From Atriophallophorus winterbourni (lineage: Eukaryota; Platyhelminthes; Trematoda; Plagiorchiida; Microphallidae), in NCBI GenBank assembly GCA_013407085.1, contig JACCGJ010020840.1, forward strand, positions 1 through 64,000: 64,000 nucleotides of DNA, given 5' to 3'. The position numbers were made by a program, and so were the translations under genes. The notes below the pieces were generated by a model. It was not told the DNA's origin and ran no database searches. It worked only from the letters and a program-made list of their open reading frames with translations. This document shows, one piece after another, positions 1 to 11,000 of the stretch (the stretch's first letter is position 1; each line of letters starts with the position of its first letter).

Positions 1-226
1 GTCATAATTTTTTTTAAATCCGGTTTTATTTTATTTAAAAACATAAAATCAAAATCGCATGCAATGAAACAACAAAACAAGCAGCTTTTTGCGCATTTAC
101 TTTTGCATATTCCGCTTGCATACTTTCCCTTTTTCACGCGCTTGCTTATCTGCTTTTCTTGCTTCATATTGCGTGACACTTTGTCTGGCTCCAGACTTGT
201 GCTTCATGATGATGATGATGATGATC
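1..226 (+). mobile_element. RTE-like LINE (family A), 3' UTR and tail
   Basis: This is the 3' end of a non-LTR element entering from the left edge. It matches the reverse complement of 2058-2240, the 3' end of the longer minus-strand copy, including the AT-rich stretch, the motif CAGACTTGTGCTTCATGATG and a terminal (ATG)n run at about 207-226. A simple (ATG)n tail is typical of RTE-clade elements. Small open frames here, including a poly-Asp run, are translations of the tail. Confidence 0.75.
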
Positions 227-419
227 GACGCTTTGCAACAATGGTATCGACACAGGCATTGTGCTCCAGTAGAAGTTCGTCTTCGCTCGGCATTGGAAAA
301 GCGGATAAACAATAAACTGCGACTGACGACACAGCTTTCATTCACCGAAACAAATATGGTGCAGAGGGACGTGACTAACTACAAGAACTCACACAAGCCG
401 ATCCAAATGGTATCGGCGA

Positions 420-566
420 TCTAGATATTCATTTAACTGAAGCTGCTCCTACCCTTTCGCGTGAGGGCCTGAATTGTCTCTACATGAACGCGCAGGGTTT
501 ACTCAGCAAACTTGCGGAACTTTGCTTGCGGCATGCTGCTCGTCATTTCGACATAATATCAGGACG
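420..566 (+). mobile_element. LINE endonuclease N-terminus fragment
   Basis: A plus-strand reading at about 460-560 gives LNCLYMNAQGLLSKLAEL followed by a DII motif, the usual opening of an apurinic-like endonuclease domain of CR1/RTE LINEs. It is short, lacks the downstream ET/GDFN motifs and is embedded in non-coding sequence, so it is a relic. Confidence 0.55.
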
Positions 567-1084
567 TGGCCTAACATAATAGCTTTTGTAAAATTACTAT
601 TACTATTGTTATCTCTCAGTAGTAGTAAAACTGTAATAGTGTAAAACTTGGGACGCATTGGAAGTGGTAATGGATGAAAAATACGACAAACAGTAATAGA
701 CAACTGCTGTAGACAGTGCGTTTCACAATCGATGGTTTCGAATTGGTAAGAAGTTACTGCGGCATTTTAAGTGTCTCGTTTTGCGCGAGAGCTTATGGTT
801 ATGTCCACTATGGTGAACATGAGGAGACAAGAAGAGTATATTCCTGGATTGAAAGCAAGTTGCGCCTAAATTTCTATGATCAATTTTATATTGTCCGATA
901 CAAACGCTTTGTAGCAATAACGAGAGCAGCCTAGGTAATTGTATTGTAATTTGTTATTTAACATTGTAATTCACTGTGTGCATTACGGCTTATTCGAGCT
1001 CCAGCTTCAATTCATCAAAACTTGCTTGGACCATAGCTGGCAGCGGAAAAGTACGATTATGTGATAACGGATAAATTTGATCGG

Positions 1085-1693
1085 AAAACTTGGAGATCCA
1101 TTGCGAGTAGTAGGCGAACATTCCCACAACACGTTGTTTCTCTTTTAGATTCGTTGGGAAAGAAGTGGATTTACTTGAGTGTAATCCTAATTATGCCCAT
1201 ATCCGGTTTCACAATGGGAGAGAGGATAATGTAGCTACGCGGCACCTGGCTCCTCGTGTTAATCTATATCACATTCCGGTCGAATACGTGACGATATCGC
1301 ATTCAACTGATGATGTCCCATCCGAACTTACATCAGATCTGTTACCCACATCTCCATCAAATTCACCCTATACAGATTTAACATCCAAATGCCGATAATG
1401 TTCAAACTATGATAGACAAACAACAACGTGTACACCCCTATAATCTAAGAAATCGGCAAGTTTAACATTACACACGCTATTCTTTCAAGCATTCTATGGT
1501 CTTTAAATCTACCGGGGGAGAATGTCTTGTAATTTGTCTGTTATTTAATTCGGCTGTTTATTAATTCATCTGCTATTATTATAATTCATCGCTAATCGCA
1601 TTCTTTGCGATATTATAGCTCTGATATAGACGAATAAAGCCCGGCTTTATCTACGACTACTCTTTTCACTTTGTGTTTGCTCTACTCACGACA
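1085..1693 (+). mobile_element. Gypsy LTR retrotransposon, 3' end
   Basis: The frame 1165-1398 encodes the C-terminal end of a Gypsy integrase (motifs AHIRFHNGRED and ATRHLAPR), also seen in the minus-strand copy at 25225-25530. A purine-rich tract (GGGGGAGAA, 1514-1522) precedes an LTR. The body upstream is missing or decayed. This is a 3' remnant, not an active element. Confidence 0.7.
1523..1693 (+). repeat. Gypsy LTR (about 171 bp)
   Basis: Starts TGTCTTG directly after the polypurine tract and can be closed at ACGACA, giving TGT...ACA ends. An AATAAA signal lies at 1633-1638. The right boundary is inferred from the terminal inverted bases and from the similar length of the LTR near 25003-25172. 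Confidence 0.55.
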
Positions 1694-2057
1694 GTAATGT
1701 AGAATAATAATTACCAAGTCAGACTTACTCTCCGAGAGTATAGTTAACAGGCGATAGCAATTTCACAGAATAGCCGAAATTTCTCATGGTTTTCTTATTA
1801 AAGGGTGGGAATCGCAACCAAGTCGAACGTACCACATAGTCTCCGGAATTTTTATGTTCCATTTGGTAATGTTTTTCCGACGAACTTGTTGATTACTTTA
1901 GTATTTCGTTCGATATTTGTAGAAAACTCATATGAGGCTGTCTAATACATTTGTTTTTATGTTGTTGCTAATAATGACTCTGATTCTGGACTATTGCTGT
2001 TCTGGGTAGCTGCATTCCTGCATTCGATAACTCTTCGGGTGCTTATTAGACAGACTT
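1694..2057. other. No recognised feature
   Basis: AT-rich unique-looking sequence between a Gypsy LTR and an RTE tail. I see no exon, RNA gene or repeat. Confidence 0.5.
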
Positions 2058-3059
2058 TTTCATCATCATCATGAAGCACAAGTCTGGATCCAGATAAAGT
2101 TCCAAGCAATATGAAGCAGGAAAAGCAGATAACTTAGTGCGTAAAAAAAGGGAATGCAGACAAGCGGAATATGCAAAAGCAAATGCGCAAAAGCAGCTTG
2201 TTTTGTAATTTCACTGCATGCGATGTTTGGTTTTTGGTTTTGTTTTTTTATTTTATAAAATAATAACGGATAAAAAATATGACACATAATAAAATACACT
2301 GCTGCCGCTGACTTCGGTTTGCAGCCATATGTCGAAAGGTTTCCAGCCAACTATTAGGCGGAGCTTTTGGACCCCACCCAGGTAAACGAATACGCCCAAC
2401 TGAGCCTAGCGCTACCGCCAGTTTCTTTATCCCAACGCGCCACGTCATGGACTGGCCACCCGATCGTTTCTCTCAGTTTCTGCTAGGCTCTGCGAATAAG
2501 GCGCGGTACGGTAAACGGCGAGGAGTCATTCTTAAAACATGTCCCAACCATCGCATACGAGGCAGCATCAGATTTTCTCTCAGTCCGCGGCCACCACGTC
2601 CCAACACCCTCTTGCAGACATCTATATTTGTAACACGATGCTGTCACCGAATGCGAGCAATCCTACGCAGGCAACGGGTGTCAAAAACCGAAAGTCAACG
2701 GACATTTTCCTCTCGGATAGACCACGTTTCGCATCCATAAAGTAGTGTAGCACACACCACTGCGTTGTACACTCGGCCTTTAGTATTGAGTGAAACATCG
2801 CGTCGACGCCACAAGTTGCGAAGGTTAGCAATCGCTGCACCCGCTTTGCGAACACGATGTGGGATCTCGTCCTCGACACAAACGCCAGCAGAGATACAAC
2901 TGCCAAGTTAAATAAAGCTGTCGACCAATTCAAGATTGACATCGCACAGTTAGGTTTGGAAGAGAGCCGCTCCATTCCTGGGTAAGTATTTTACACTTGT
3001 TAGGCGCAAAGCACATGCCATACCTTGAAGCTTCAAGTGGCAGTCGGTCTAGGGCTTGT

Positions 3060-4378
3060 TGCATTATATGAGGGTCATTTCCCAGATGTGCGATGTCATC
3101 CGCATACTCTAGATCGGTAGCAGAATTTCAACACCTGCGACCTCCAGACCAGCTAATGTTTTCCTTAGGACATTGTCGATCACGAAGTTAAATAGGAACT
3201 GCGAGATAGGGCAGCCCTGCCGCACCCCACTAAAGATATTGAAATAGGATGACAATTGTCCGTACGCTGGAACACTGTCCGAAGTTTGGTAATATAATGC
3301 TTTCAAGATCCAAACATACTTCTCGGGCACTCCATGTCTCAGTAGACAGTTCCAAAGACTTTCACGATCGATTGAATCGAATGCCGCTCGGATGTCAAGG
3401 AATACCACGATAGTTGGTGTACGAAATACGTGGCTCGCTCCAGTAACTAACGGAGTGTGAAAATTTGATTGATGCACCCTCGACCGGCATGAAACCCAGT
3501 TTGCTCTTCACGGATTTGCTCTTCCCGTTTGGAGGCCACTATTTTAGGAACTACTGAAATGAGACTGATACCCCCATTATTTTCACAGGAATCGCGCCGT
3601 CTTTTTTGAAAATCGGAGCAATTACTGATTCCCTCCAAGGGGTGGGAACGCGTTCCTTAGCCCATATGTTGGCGAACTGCACTTGAAGTTCGCAAACTAA
3701 AGCGAATCCGCCATCTTTGAACAATGACAAAAGCAAAGCATCAGCACCCGATGCTCGATGGCGCTTAAGGCTCCACAGTACATCGTAAATCTCTGATTGA
3801 GTCGGAGCCTCGGGAGAAATCGATCTTGGGTTACTGTGTTCCGTATTCTCGCAATCAGTGGATGCAGAAGGCCTGTTAAACTGTGCTTCAAAATGTTCTG
3901 CCCATCGCTCCATGCGTCTGTGCGTGTTAAAAACTGGCAAACCATCTGCTTCACGTATCAGCGCACTGATGCCTGGTCGCCTGCTTCCAGTAATTCTGAT
4001 GAGTTGGAACAATTTTCTGAAATTGCCTACAGCTGTTGCAGATTCCATTTCCGTAGCCTTAGAACACAACCAACTTTCCCTGTCGGTTCTCAAACTGGCA
4101 ACCAATTTACGTTTAATAAGCCTTCGTGACGCATCATGTATGCTATCAGCAGAAAGCAACCGACGTTGGTCCATTAGTTGGCGAGTGTTAGCAGAAACCC
4201 AGTGTTCAGAGATATGAGAAGTCAGCCCATAACTATCCAACGCGGCTGTTACCAAGGAGGTTTGAATCCTACTCCATTGTTCATCGATGCTATTTTTGGG
4301 AACTGTAGAAAGATGAAAACTCAAATTGGCCTGAAACCTTCGGAGAACCGGGAGATCATTAAGCCTGGCAACATACAA
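3060..4378 (-). pseudogene. RTE reverse transcriptase, broken
   Basis: The first frame (4378-3551) carries the fingers region with WRESVIAPIFKKDG near its end. After a frameshift the palm follows in 3477-3109, with FLDIRAAFDSIDRESLW (motif A) and GVRQGCPISQFLFNFVID (motif B). The catalytic box lies near 3090 as decayed sequence. This order is that of RTE-clade polymerases. At least two frameshifts make it non-functional. Confidence 0.75.
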
Positions 4379-4500
4379 CTACCTTGCAACGTTTCTACGT
4401 TTCCCACCAAAACGCATCGAGAGCTTAGCACAGACTAACGCATTATCAGACTCTATTAAGGTGCCCTCGTGCAGTCTGACTGTACAATACTTTACCTGGT

Positions 4501-5022
4501 TCAGGCTTGTGCTTTCATACATACATTAAGGTGCCCAGCATGAACGGTAATCTTGCACACTCCCTCACCACTAGTAGCTGATAGCGATATGGTCAATTTG
4601 CGTGAACTAGGCCGCCGATGGAGATTTCCAGGTGGAGCAATGACGTTCCGAATGGCGGAAGTTAGTGCTGACAAGGTAGAGTCTGTGCTCTGAGCACAAG
4701 CTAAGCAATCTTTCGCCGTTGCCATTACAATGACAATCGAGACCAAAGCTTTCACCCACGATAGACGGCCCACACGTGCATTCATGTCTCCAGCTAGGAT
4801 AACGATGTCACTTCTCGATGCAAATCGAATGACTTGTAATCTTCCATAAAACTCATCCTTGTCAAGTTCAGAGTTACAATTAGTCGGTGCATAGGCAGCA
4901 ACCACAAACAGATTGCGGGATTGATTGCGAAATCGGCCTTTCTTGCACGAACCCCGTAGTCGTGCTGCATAAAGGCGACTGTCGACTGAGATGCAGTCTA
5001 ACAGTGCGACCTCAGCTCTCAC
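4501..5022 (-). pseudogene. RTE endonuclease domain, broken
   Basis: The minus-strand frame contains LFVVAAYAPTN and ILAGDMNARVG, the central and catalytic GDxN motifs of the apurinic-type endonuclease of RTE and CR1 LINEs. The preceding part of the domain continues toward 5500 in other frames; a plus-strand copy of the same region is at 24538-25005. Confidence 0.7.
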
Positions 5023-5739
5023 TCAAGACGATTCCGACACCAGCTTGACCAGATACCATGGCATCGTCATCAGTGGACAGACGTAGATAGTGTGACTTAG
5101 TTAAGTTCGAAGGGTTAGACAATTGCGTAACTGAACTAGAGTTATGCATGCATGTTTCCGACAAACATCGACATCGATGCTATCAAAAGTGCGAGTCAAG
5201 GCTGCCTGCTTTCAGATGCTAGCTAAAGTCCGTACATTAAACGCCGCCAATTTGAATGGTACGCGTGGGCGGAAGAACGCTCTGGAGGCATTCAAAGCAG
5301 GCAAAATATTCGAAATGGCTGAATTCGGAAACCTTAATGAACAAGCTGCACTTCTGTCAGGGCTACCCAAAGAACCACAAAAAGGGAAAAGGGTTATTAA
5401 AATGTTTGCATGCAGTGTGAGATCATTGAAAGCATTCCGAGCAGAGAGCGTGGGAGCACGGGATCTGACATTTTTACCTTTATTTTCATAATTGCTTGTG
5501 GGCGTGATACTACCCGGTTTCACAAGCCGAATTAGGGCGTTGGCTTAATGGGCCCCACCCGGAGCCTTTGGCTAAAAAGCCTGAACCACAAAACAGTGGG
5601 TTGAGACTGAGTTTGTCTTACCTCTAGCCATCAACCTTCCTGGTATGAGTAGCTCTGCTGGCACCAAAAGACACCACCCATTATAGCTCAATGGGTCAAG
5701 AAGGTACACAAACGATCGCAACACGTTAAGGTCCAGTTT

Positions 5740-6060
5740 CAGCGCGACGACCCTTTCATAGCCATTTCCAATTTGGCGTGGAGTACCTCAGATACCCGTA
5801 CTTGACCTGCGTCTATTCTTGATGTTTATCAACGACATTGGGGGTGTGTGTGTCAAGTCACTATTTCTCCTTTTCGCGTTAGATATCAAGATTTGGCAAG
5901 TCATCTACTCCCCCATTGATACGAAGAACGTTCAATCCCACCTGGATTCATTACACACATGGCCTACGATCAACTGCTTACTATTGAACACTGTCAAATG
6001 CGATTCGTGACGTATTCGTCCTACTGACGAGCGGCTCGCTGTGAAGAAGCAGGAAAATGA
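5740..6060 (+). mobile_element. CR1-like reverse transcriptase fragment
   Basis: Frame 5819-6010 reads MFINDIGGV followed by a degraded catalytic box (FALDIKIW where FADDIKIW is expected) and a downstream LNTVKCD motif. This is the palm of a CR1/jockey-type polymerase, truncated at both sides. Confidence 0.55.
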
Positions 6061-6452
6061 TCTCGACGTGATCGTAAAAATGACTTAGGCTGAACTGCTG
6101 TAACTTCTCCGGACGCAACGTGGTTATTTGGTGGAACCTGTAGCTTTTTTCCACAATACACTTTTGACTATTGAATCTCTTTGTTTGCCCAATGCATAAC
6201 TTAATTTCCGCTTCACTTTGAGGTGGCAGATAAAACGGTCAGAATTAACAACACGTAGTATGAGACAGCTAAATTTCTAACGAAATTTCTAGACCTAACG
6301 AGTAAAGTTTCGGTCCTTGTTAGTGATTAAGGCATCATCGTTCTCCTTGATTGTATCGGTGATTCCAAATTTTTTGTATCCTATGTACTGAATTAGCTGA
6401 AACAGCCTTCTGACCTTACCTCGCTCCTTTTCGACCACCATACTTCCCCGTG

Positions 6453-6679
6453 CACAGATGTCCAGCATTTCTGTGCTGTGCGGCTAACACCGTGCTAAAT
6501 TGATTGGCTACCGGTGGTGAGCTGCATGCTGAAACACGCTAGAGTCTCATTACCATTTCTATTTCCCCCTCATATCAGTCTAGGCCTGGGCAACCTGACA
6601 GTATCTTAGCCCATGTGCAGTCTCTGACTGTGCGGCACTGGCTGGATCAGGCTAGTGCTTTCGTACCATATACCATACA
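6453..6679 (+). mobile_element. SINE-1 copy
   Basis: Carries the family landmarks GCGGCTAACACCGTGCTAA, GTCTAGGCCTGGGCAACCTG and the tail GGATCAGGCTAGTGCTTTC. A near-complete copy upstream of the SPG7-like gene. I do not recognise polymerase III A and B boxes in the family. Confidence 0.75.
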
Positions 6680-7114
6680 CTTCCCCGTCTGATTGAATGC
6701 TACGCTTCAGTAGTTTATGCCGCATCTTCGTTGTTCATTAAATTACGAACCAAATGATATCCTTCGCGTTTCTTCCAGTAATCCAAGGGGTCCCTAGTAC
6801 ATCCAGTTAAGCTTTCGGCTATGGATGTTACTGCCACACGCTGACTCCGCGGTTTCATGCATTTTAGTAGCAATCACATTTGATTTGTTGTCCCATACCG
6901 CAGTATGAATAACATTTATCGACGTGGGCAATAAAATTTCTGAATAATACACTGCCAAAACCTCTCGAAGTATTTCACTTTGATGTAACCAGAGCGTTTC
7001 AATGAAAATCTCAAACATGCTCGTGTTTAGCTTTTATTCTGTTGTTCCAGGGCGAGCGACATTCATCCATCTAGCGTTCACGCCGAGTTTGCCAATTTCT
7101 ATCTATGACCGATT
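6680..7114. other. No recognised feature
   Basis: Sequence between two SINE-1 copies. Only short spurious frames are present. Confidence 0.4.
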
Positions 7115-7116
7115 CA

Positions 7117-7318
7117 CCGATGTGCGGCTAACACCGTGTTAAATCGATTGGCCACTGGTAGTGAACTGCATGCTGAAAATCGCTGGAGTCTCACTACCAC
7201 TCCTTTCTTATACCTGTCTAGGCCTGGGAACCTGACAATATCTCACCCCACGTGCAGTCTCTGGCTGCACGGCACTTTGCCTGAATCAGGCTTGTGCTTT
7301 CATGCATGCATACATACG
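7117..7318 (+). mobile_element. SINE-1 copy
   Basis: Second plus-strand copy of the family, 5' end slightly truncated, ending in CTTGTGCTTTCATGCATGCA. Confidence 0.75.
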
Positions 7319-7861
7319 TGGCCCATAATAATCAGGCGGATGACACTTTTTATGTCGGAATAAAGTGATAGTAATTAGTACTTGTGCTGCGCACATAGAC
7401 GCGTAATATTAGAATACTAGTAGTCTACGTTATATTATGTACGTCCTGGACCTTTTGGCAACCGAATGCTATATTTCACGTGAAACGAGATAAGACATCT
7501 GTACGTTCAGAGGAAATGCCAAACGTTGCCATGGAGACTTTCATTGATTTATCAATGTCAGATTTGTTGCCCATGCATTTCTGTCATCCATCATCATAGA
7601 CTGCTCATCTTCATCTTCCAGTTTTGTTCTATCCTCATCGCAAATAAACGTAACTCTCCGTTACACTTTGCTGTAACCGATTCATTGCAAACTTTATTTT
7701 CATGATTATGGACTCTCGATCGGTCTCGAATATATTCAAATATCTCCGTTACACCGTTCTGCTATTTTTACATGCTTTATCCTCTTCTCTCTTAGCTGTT
7801 CAAAGGGCTCATTTTATTACAGAATTTTCCTCTTCTTCTTTCAGATTAATCTAGGCGTACA
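7319..7861 (+). promoter_or_regulatory. Presumed promoter and 5' UTR of the SPG7-like gene
   Basis: About 540 bp of sequence without repeats directly before the first ATG. It becomes pyrimidine-rich near the gene. A CACGTG palindrome lies near 7478, but I see no TATA box. The role is inferred from position only. Confidence 0.3.
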
Positions 7862-8078
7862 ATGAGTCTCCTGCGTTTATCTCGTATACTCTCTTTATCA
7901 AATCGCCGTACTATTTTTAACGACTCGTTTCATTATCGACATGTGTCGTGTTTAACTCGTCAACGTATCAACCAGTTCAATTCCCCAAATCACACGGTTT
8001 TCCTCGCATCCCAACATACTTATTACCCAAACGCATATAACCGTTGGTCTCTATTTCATATGAAAAGTATGCGTGCAA
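7862..8078 (+). CDS. SPG7-like exon 1 (mitochondrial presequence)
   Basis: Starts MSLLRLSRILSLSNRR, an amphipathic, Arg-rich, acid-free opening typical of mitochondrial import signals. Without splicing at 8079 this frame stops at 8131. Confidence 0.7.
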
Positions 8079-11000
8079 GTAGGCTTGTAAGTGACCGTAC
8101 TTTCAGCGTCCACTTACGATGCATTCGGTAGAGGCGACAGGGAACGTGAGGAAAATAGCACTCCCACGGAAGGCAACATGTTGCACTTTATCATGTACCT
8201 GGTTGCAAAAGGATTTTGTTTGCTGTGTGGCGTCCTCTTTGCAATTTATTTCTACGACTGTTATTTGCTTGAATTTCCTCTGATTGATACGAATACGTTA
8301 TTCTCGTATGTGGATCGCGGTGATGTTGAAACGTGTTTCGTGACGTTCGACAAAGTTTTTGTCAAGTACTACCAAGATACGGACCGATCGGTGAGTGCTA
8401 TGTCTCAGCTTTTCATGTTTACGATTTTATGCATTATTACTGTTGAGCGGGCTGCGATCATGTAGTACTACCATGCTGTGCATCTAACACCGTGCTAAAT
8501 TAATCTGCATGCAAAAGTGGCATAGCAACGACGAGGGTTTGTAAAAACGGCTTTATTTTCTCAAGTCCGTCATTTATTTGCTCAATCGATCAGTCCAAAG
8601 CTCTCAAAAGTCGTCGGGTGACGCATCTTCTTTCGTCGGATCTCGTTGTCTAGCCGATCACACGCTTGCATCACACCGGACTTCCCGCTTGTCTGCTGCA
8701 TGAACTTTCGGACAGTGATCCAAGCACACTGGGCTTCCTCAAACAGAACGATTTCCTCCTCGACAATCACTTCGTCTTCGCTTTCCACCGGCTCCTCATT
8801 GTAGAGCATCGCCTCCGCAATCTCCTCCAGCGTGAATGACCCGCCAGTCGCGAGGCGTTCGTCGGCTTAGAGAAAGTCAGGCAGCTCGATCTCCTCATTC
8901 TCGTGCATCTTTTTCTCGGCAGGCAGAGCTTTCCAGATCTCGAGCAGCTCCTGAGGCCCAGTTCAGATTTCTTCGATAAACTTGGCTTTCGCGAAACAGT
9001 TCCCGATTGTCGACTTGCTGTCCTGCTCCCAAGCATACCGGGCGACGTTTAGAGCGTCGAGCAACGTGAACTGGAACTCCTTTCCGCGATCGTCCATTGT
9101 TACTAGCCGGGGGCATAACAACAGCTTCTTGTAGTGGCGATTGAAGTTCTCTATGATTCCCTGATCCATTGGTTGCGAATTGGCTGTCGTGTTTGGCCAG
9201 AGAATTTATCAAGACAGTCCAGAACTCTGCGTCCCTGCTGGCCGAGTCGTCCGTCCCACGCACGCAACATCTCCTCGAAGATCTCCGCCGTCATCCACGC
9301 CTTCGAGTTCGCCTTATACGTGACCGGGATCTCCGTCTTCTTGAAGGAACGGGGTCTCTTGGAATTGCCGATCACCAAAAGGGGAAACTTCTCGCTGCCG
9401 CTCATGTTTGCCCCAACCAGAAGAGTAATCCTTTGCTTGCTTTTCTTTCCTCCAGTACACCGCTCTCCCCTGAAAGCCATGGTCTTGTTCGGAAGCAGTT
9501 GCCAGAAGAGTCCAGTCTCGTCCAGGTTGAAGACATCATCTGCAGAGAACTGTCTGAGTAAGGGCCGGAGAACCTGCTGCTGCCAATCAATAAGGGATTG
9601 GGAATCCACCGCTCCATCTTCGCCCTGCAATGTCTTGAACGTGACGCCATTGCGCTTCTTGAAGCTGTCTAACCAACCATTGCTCGCCATGAAGTCTGGG
9701 ATGTGTATCAGCTCGGCCAGTTTCATTGCCTTCTCCTTGATCAGATCGCCGCTGACAGGCAGATTCAGTCCTCTTGCTTGCTTCAGCCACATCAGCACTC
9801 CCTCCTCAAGCTTCGGGTCTTGAGGCTGCGTCAGCTTTATGCGCTTCGATGGAATTCCAGCTTTGATTGCAGCTTCAATTGCATCCTTCTTGCTGAGAAT
9901 GCCCTTCACGGTGGTTCTCTTAACTTCGACGCCCCATTTCTTGCCAATCTCCCTCGCCAACTTGGACTGATTCGGCTCCTTCTTCGCAGCATCGCTGATC
10001 TCGAGCTTCTCCTTCAGCGTAAAGTCGGTTCGCTTGCGTTTCTGAGCTGACATTATGTGCTGAATAGTTTGAAAAATAACGATGTCACTGTTGTGAGTGT
10101 CTGTTTGTGCGACCGCTTTCGTGGGTCTATCTATCGATACTTAAAGAAAGAGTAGGAAAGAGGCTTGTCGTTGTGCGTGAGGTGATTGACTTGTTGTAGC
10201 TGGCGTCAGGGAGAAACATCGCGTGTTTGGCCTTTAAACCGGCTGACTACATGCGTAAAATGCGCAAAAATACACTTTTAAATAGTCACAGAGTAGTGGC
10301 ATAGTAGAGAGTGGCATAGTAAATTTATTTTGTATTGAATTTTGTCGGGACCGAGCAAAAGTGACACAATAGCGAGTGGCATAGTACGGAGATTTGAGTG
10401 TATATATATTATGAGAATTTTATTCACATGTATTCAGTACCGGCTATTAAATGTTGAATGTCAGTGGGATATTTGTGCCTGGTTCTTCTTTACTGCTGCT
10501 GCAATTTGGAGGCGAATGTGAGAATGACACACTCTTAACTCTTCTTCAATGTTTTACGTCTCACGGTATTCTATTTTTAATTTTGTTTAAGTAAGAAAAT
10601 CCCTGTTTATCTAGGTACGAAGTTGAGAATGGCAGTAAAACTTTAATCAGTTTTTACCAATAGATGGACACTCTTCCGTATCAAGTCTAAAATTGAAGAA
10701 AAATCTAAGAAAACTGTTATCATATTTATTATTATTATTATTTTATTCCTTTAATGTGCCGCGTCTCCGTGTTCTGGAATCACTGTTGTAGAAGAATAAG
10801 CACTAGCTGAGATGAGGTTGTCCACACTTGAAAAAACAATTATTGAGTTAAGTTTTTAAACTTGTGAACTGACCTCAGCACGACAGCTTAACTATATACG
10901 TTTTCGATCGCAATTTTTGTTCATATCTATACATTTTCGGGACTGGAATTTCTCTAAATAAACGACGGAATCTCTTAGAACATACGTGCAATTTGACAGT

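Larger units (their letters stand above)
2058..5600 (-). mobile_element. RTE-like LINE (family A), nearly full length, decayed
   Basis: Read on the minus strand, the element has a 5' UTR (about 5600-5500), an endonuclease region (about 5500-4500), a reverse transcriptase (4378-3060), a C-terminal region (about 2975-2450), a 3' UTR and a (ATG)n tail (about 2072-2058). Frameshifts and stops break the single long ORF expected for RTE. A second, 5'-truncated copy of the 3' half lies at 23622-24377. The 5' limit is uncertain; a CR1-like fragment begins nearby on the other strand. Confidence 0.75.
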
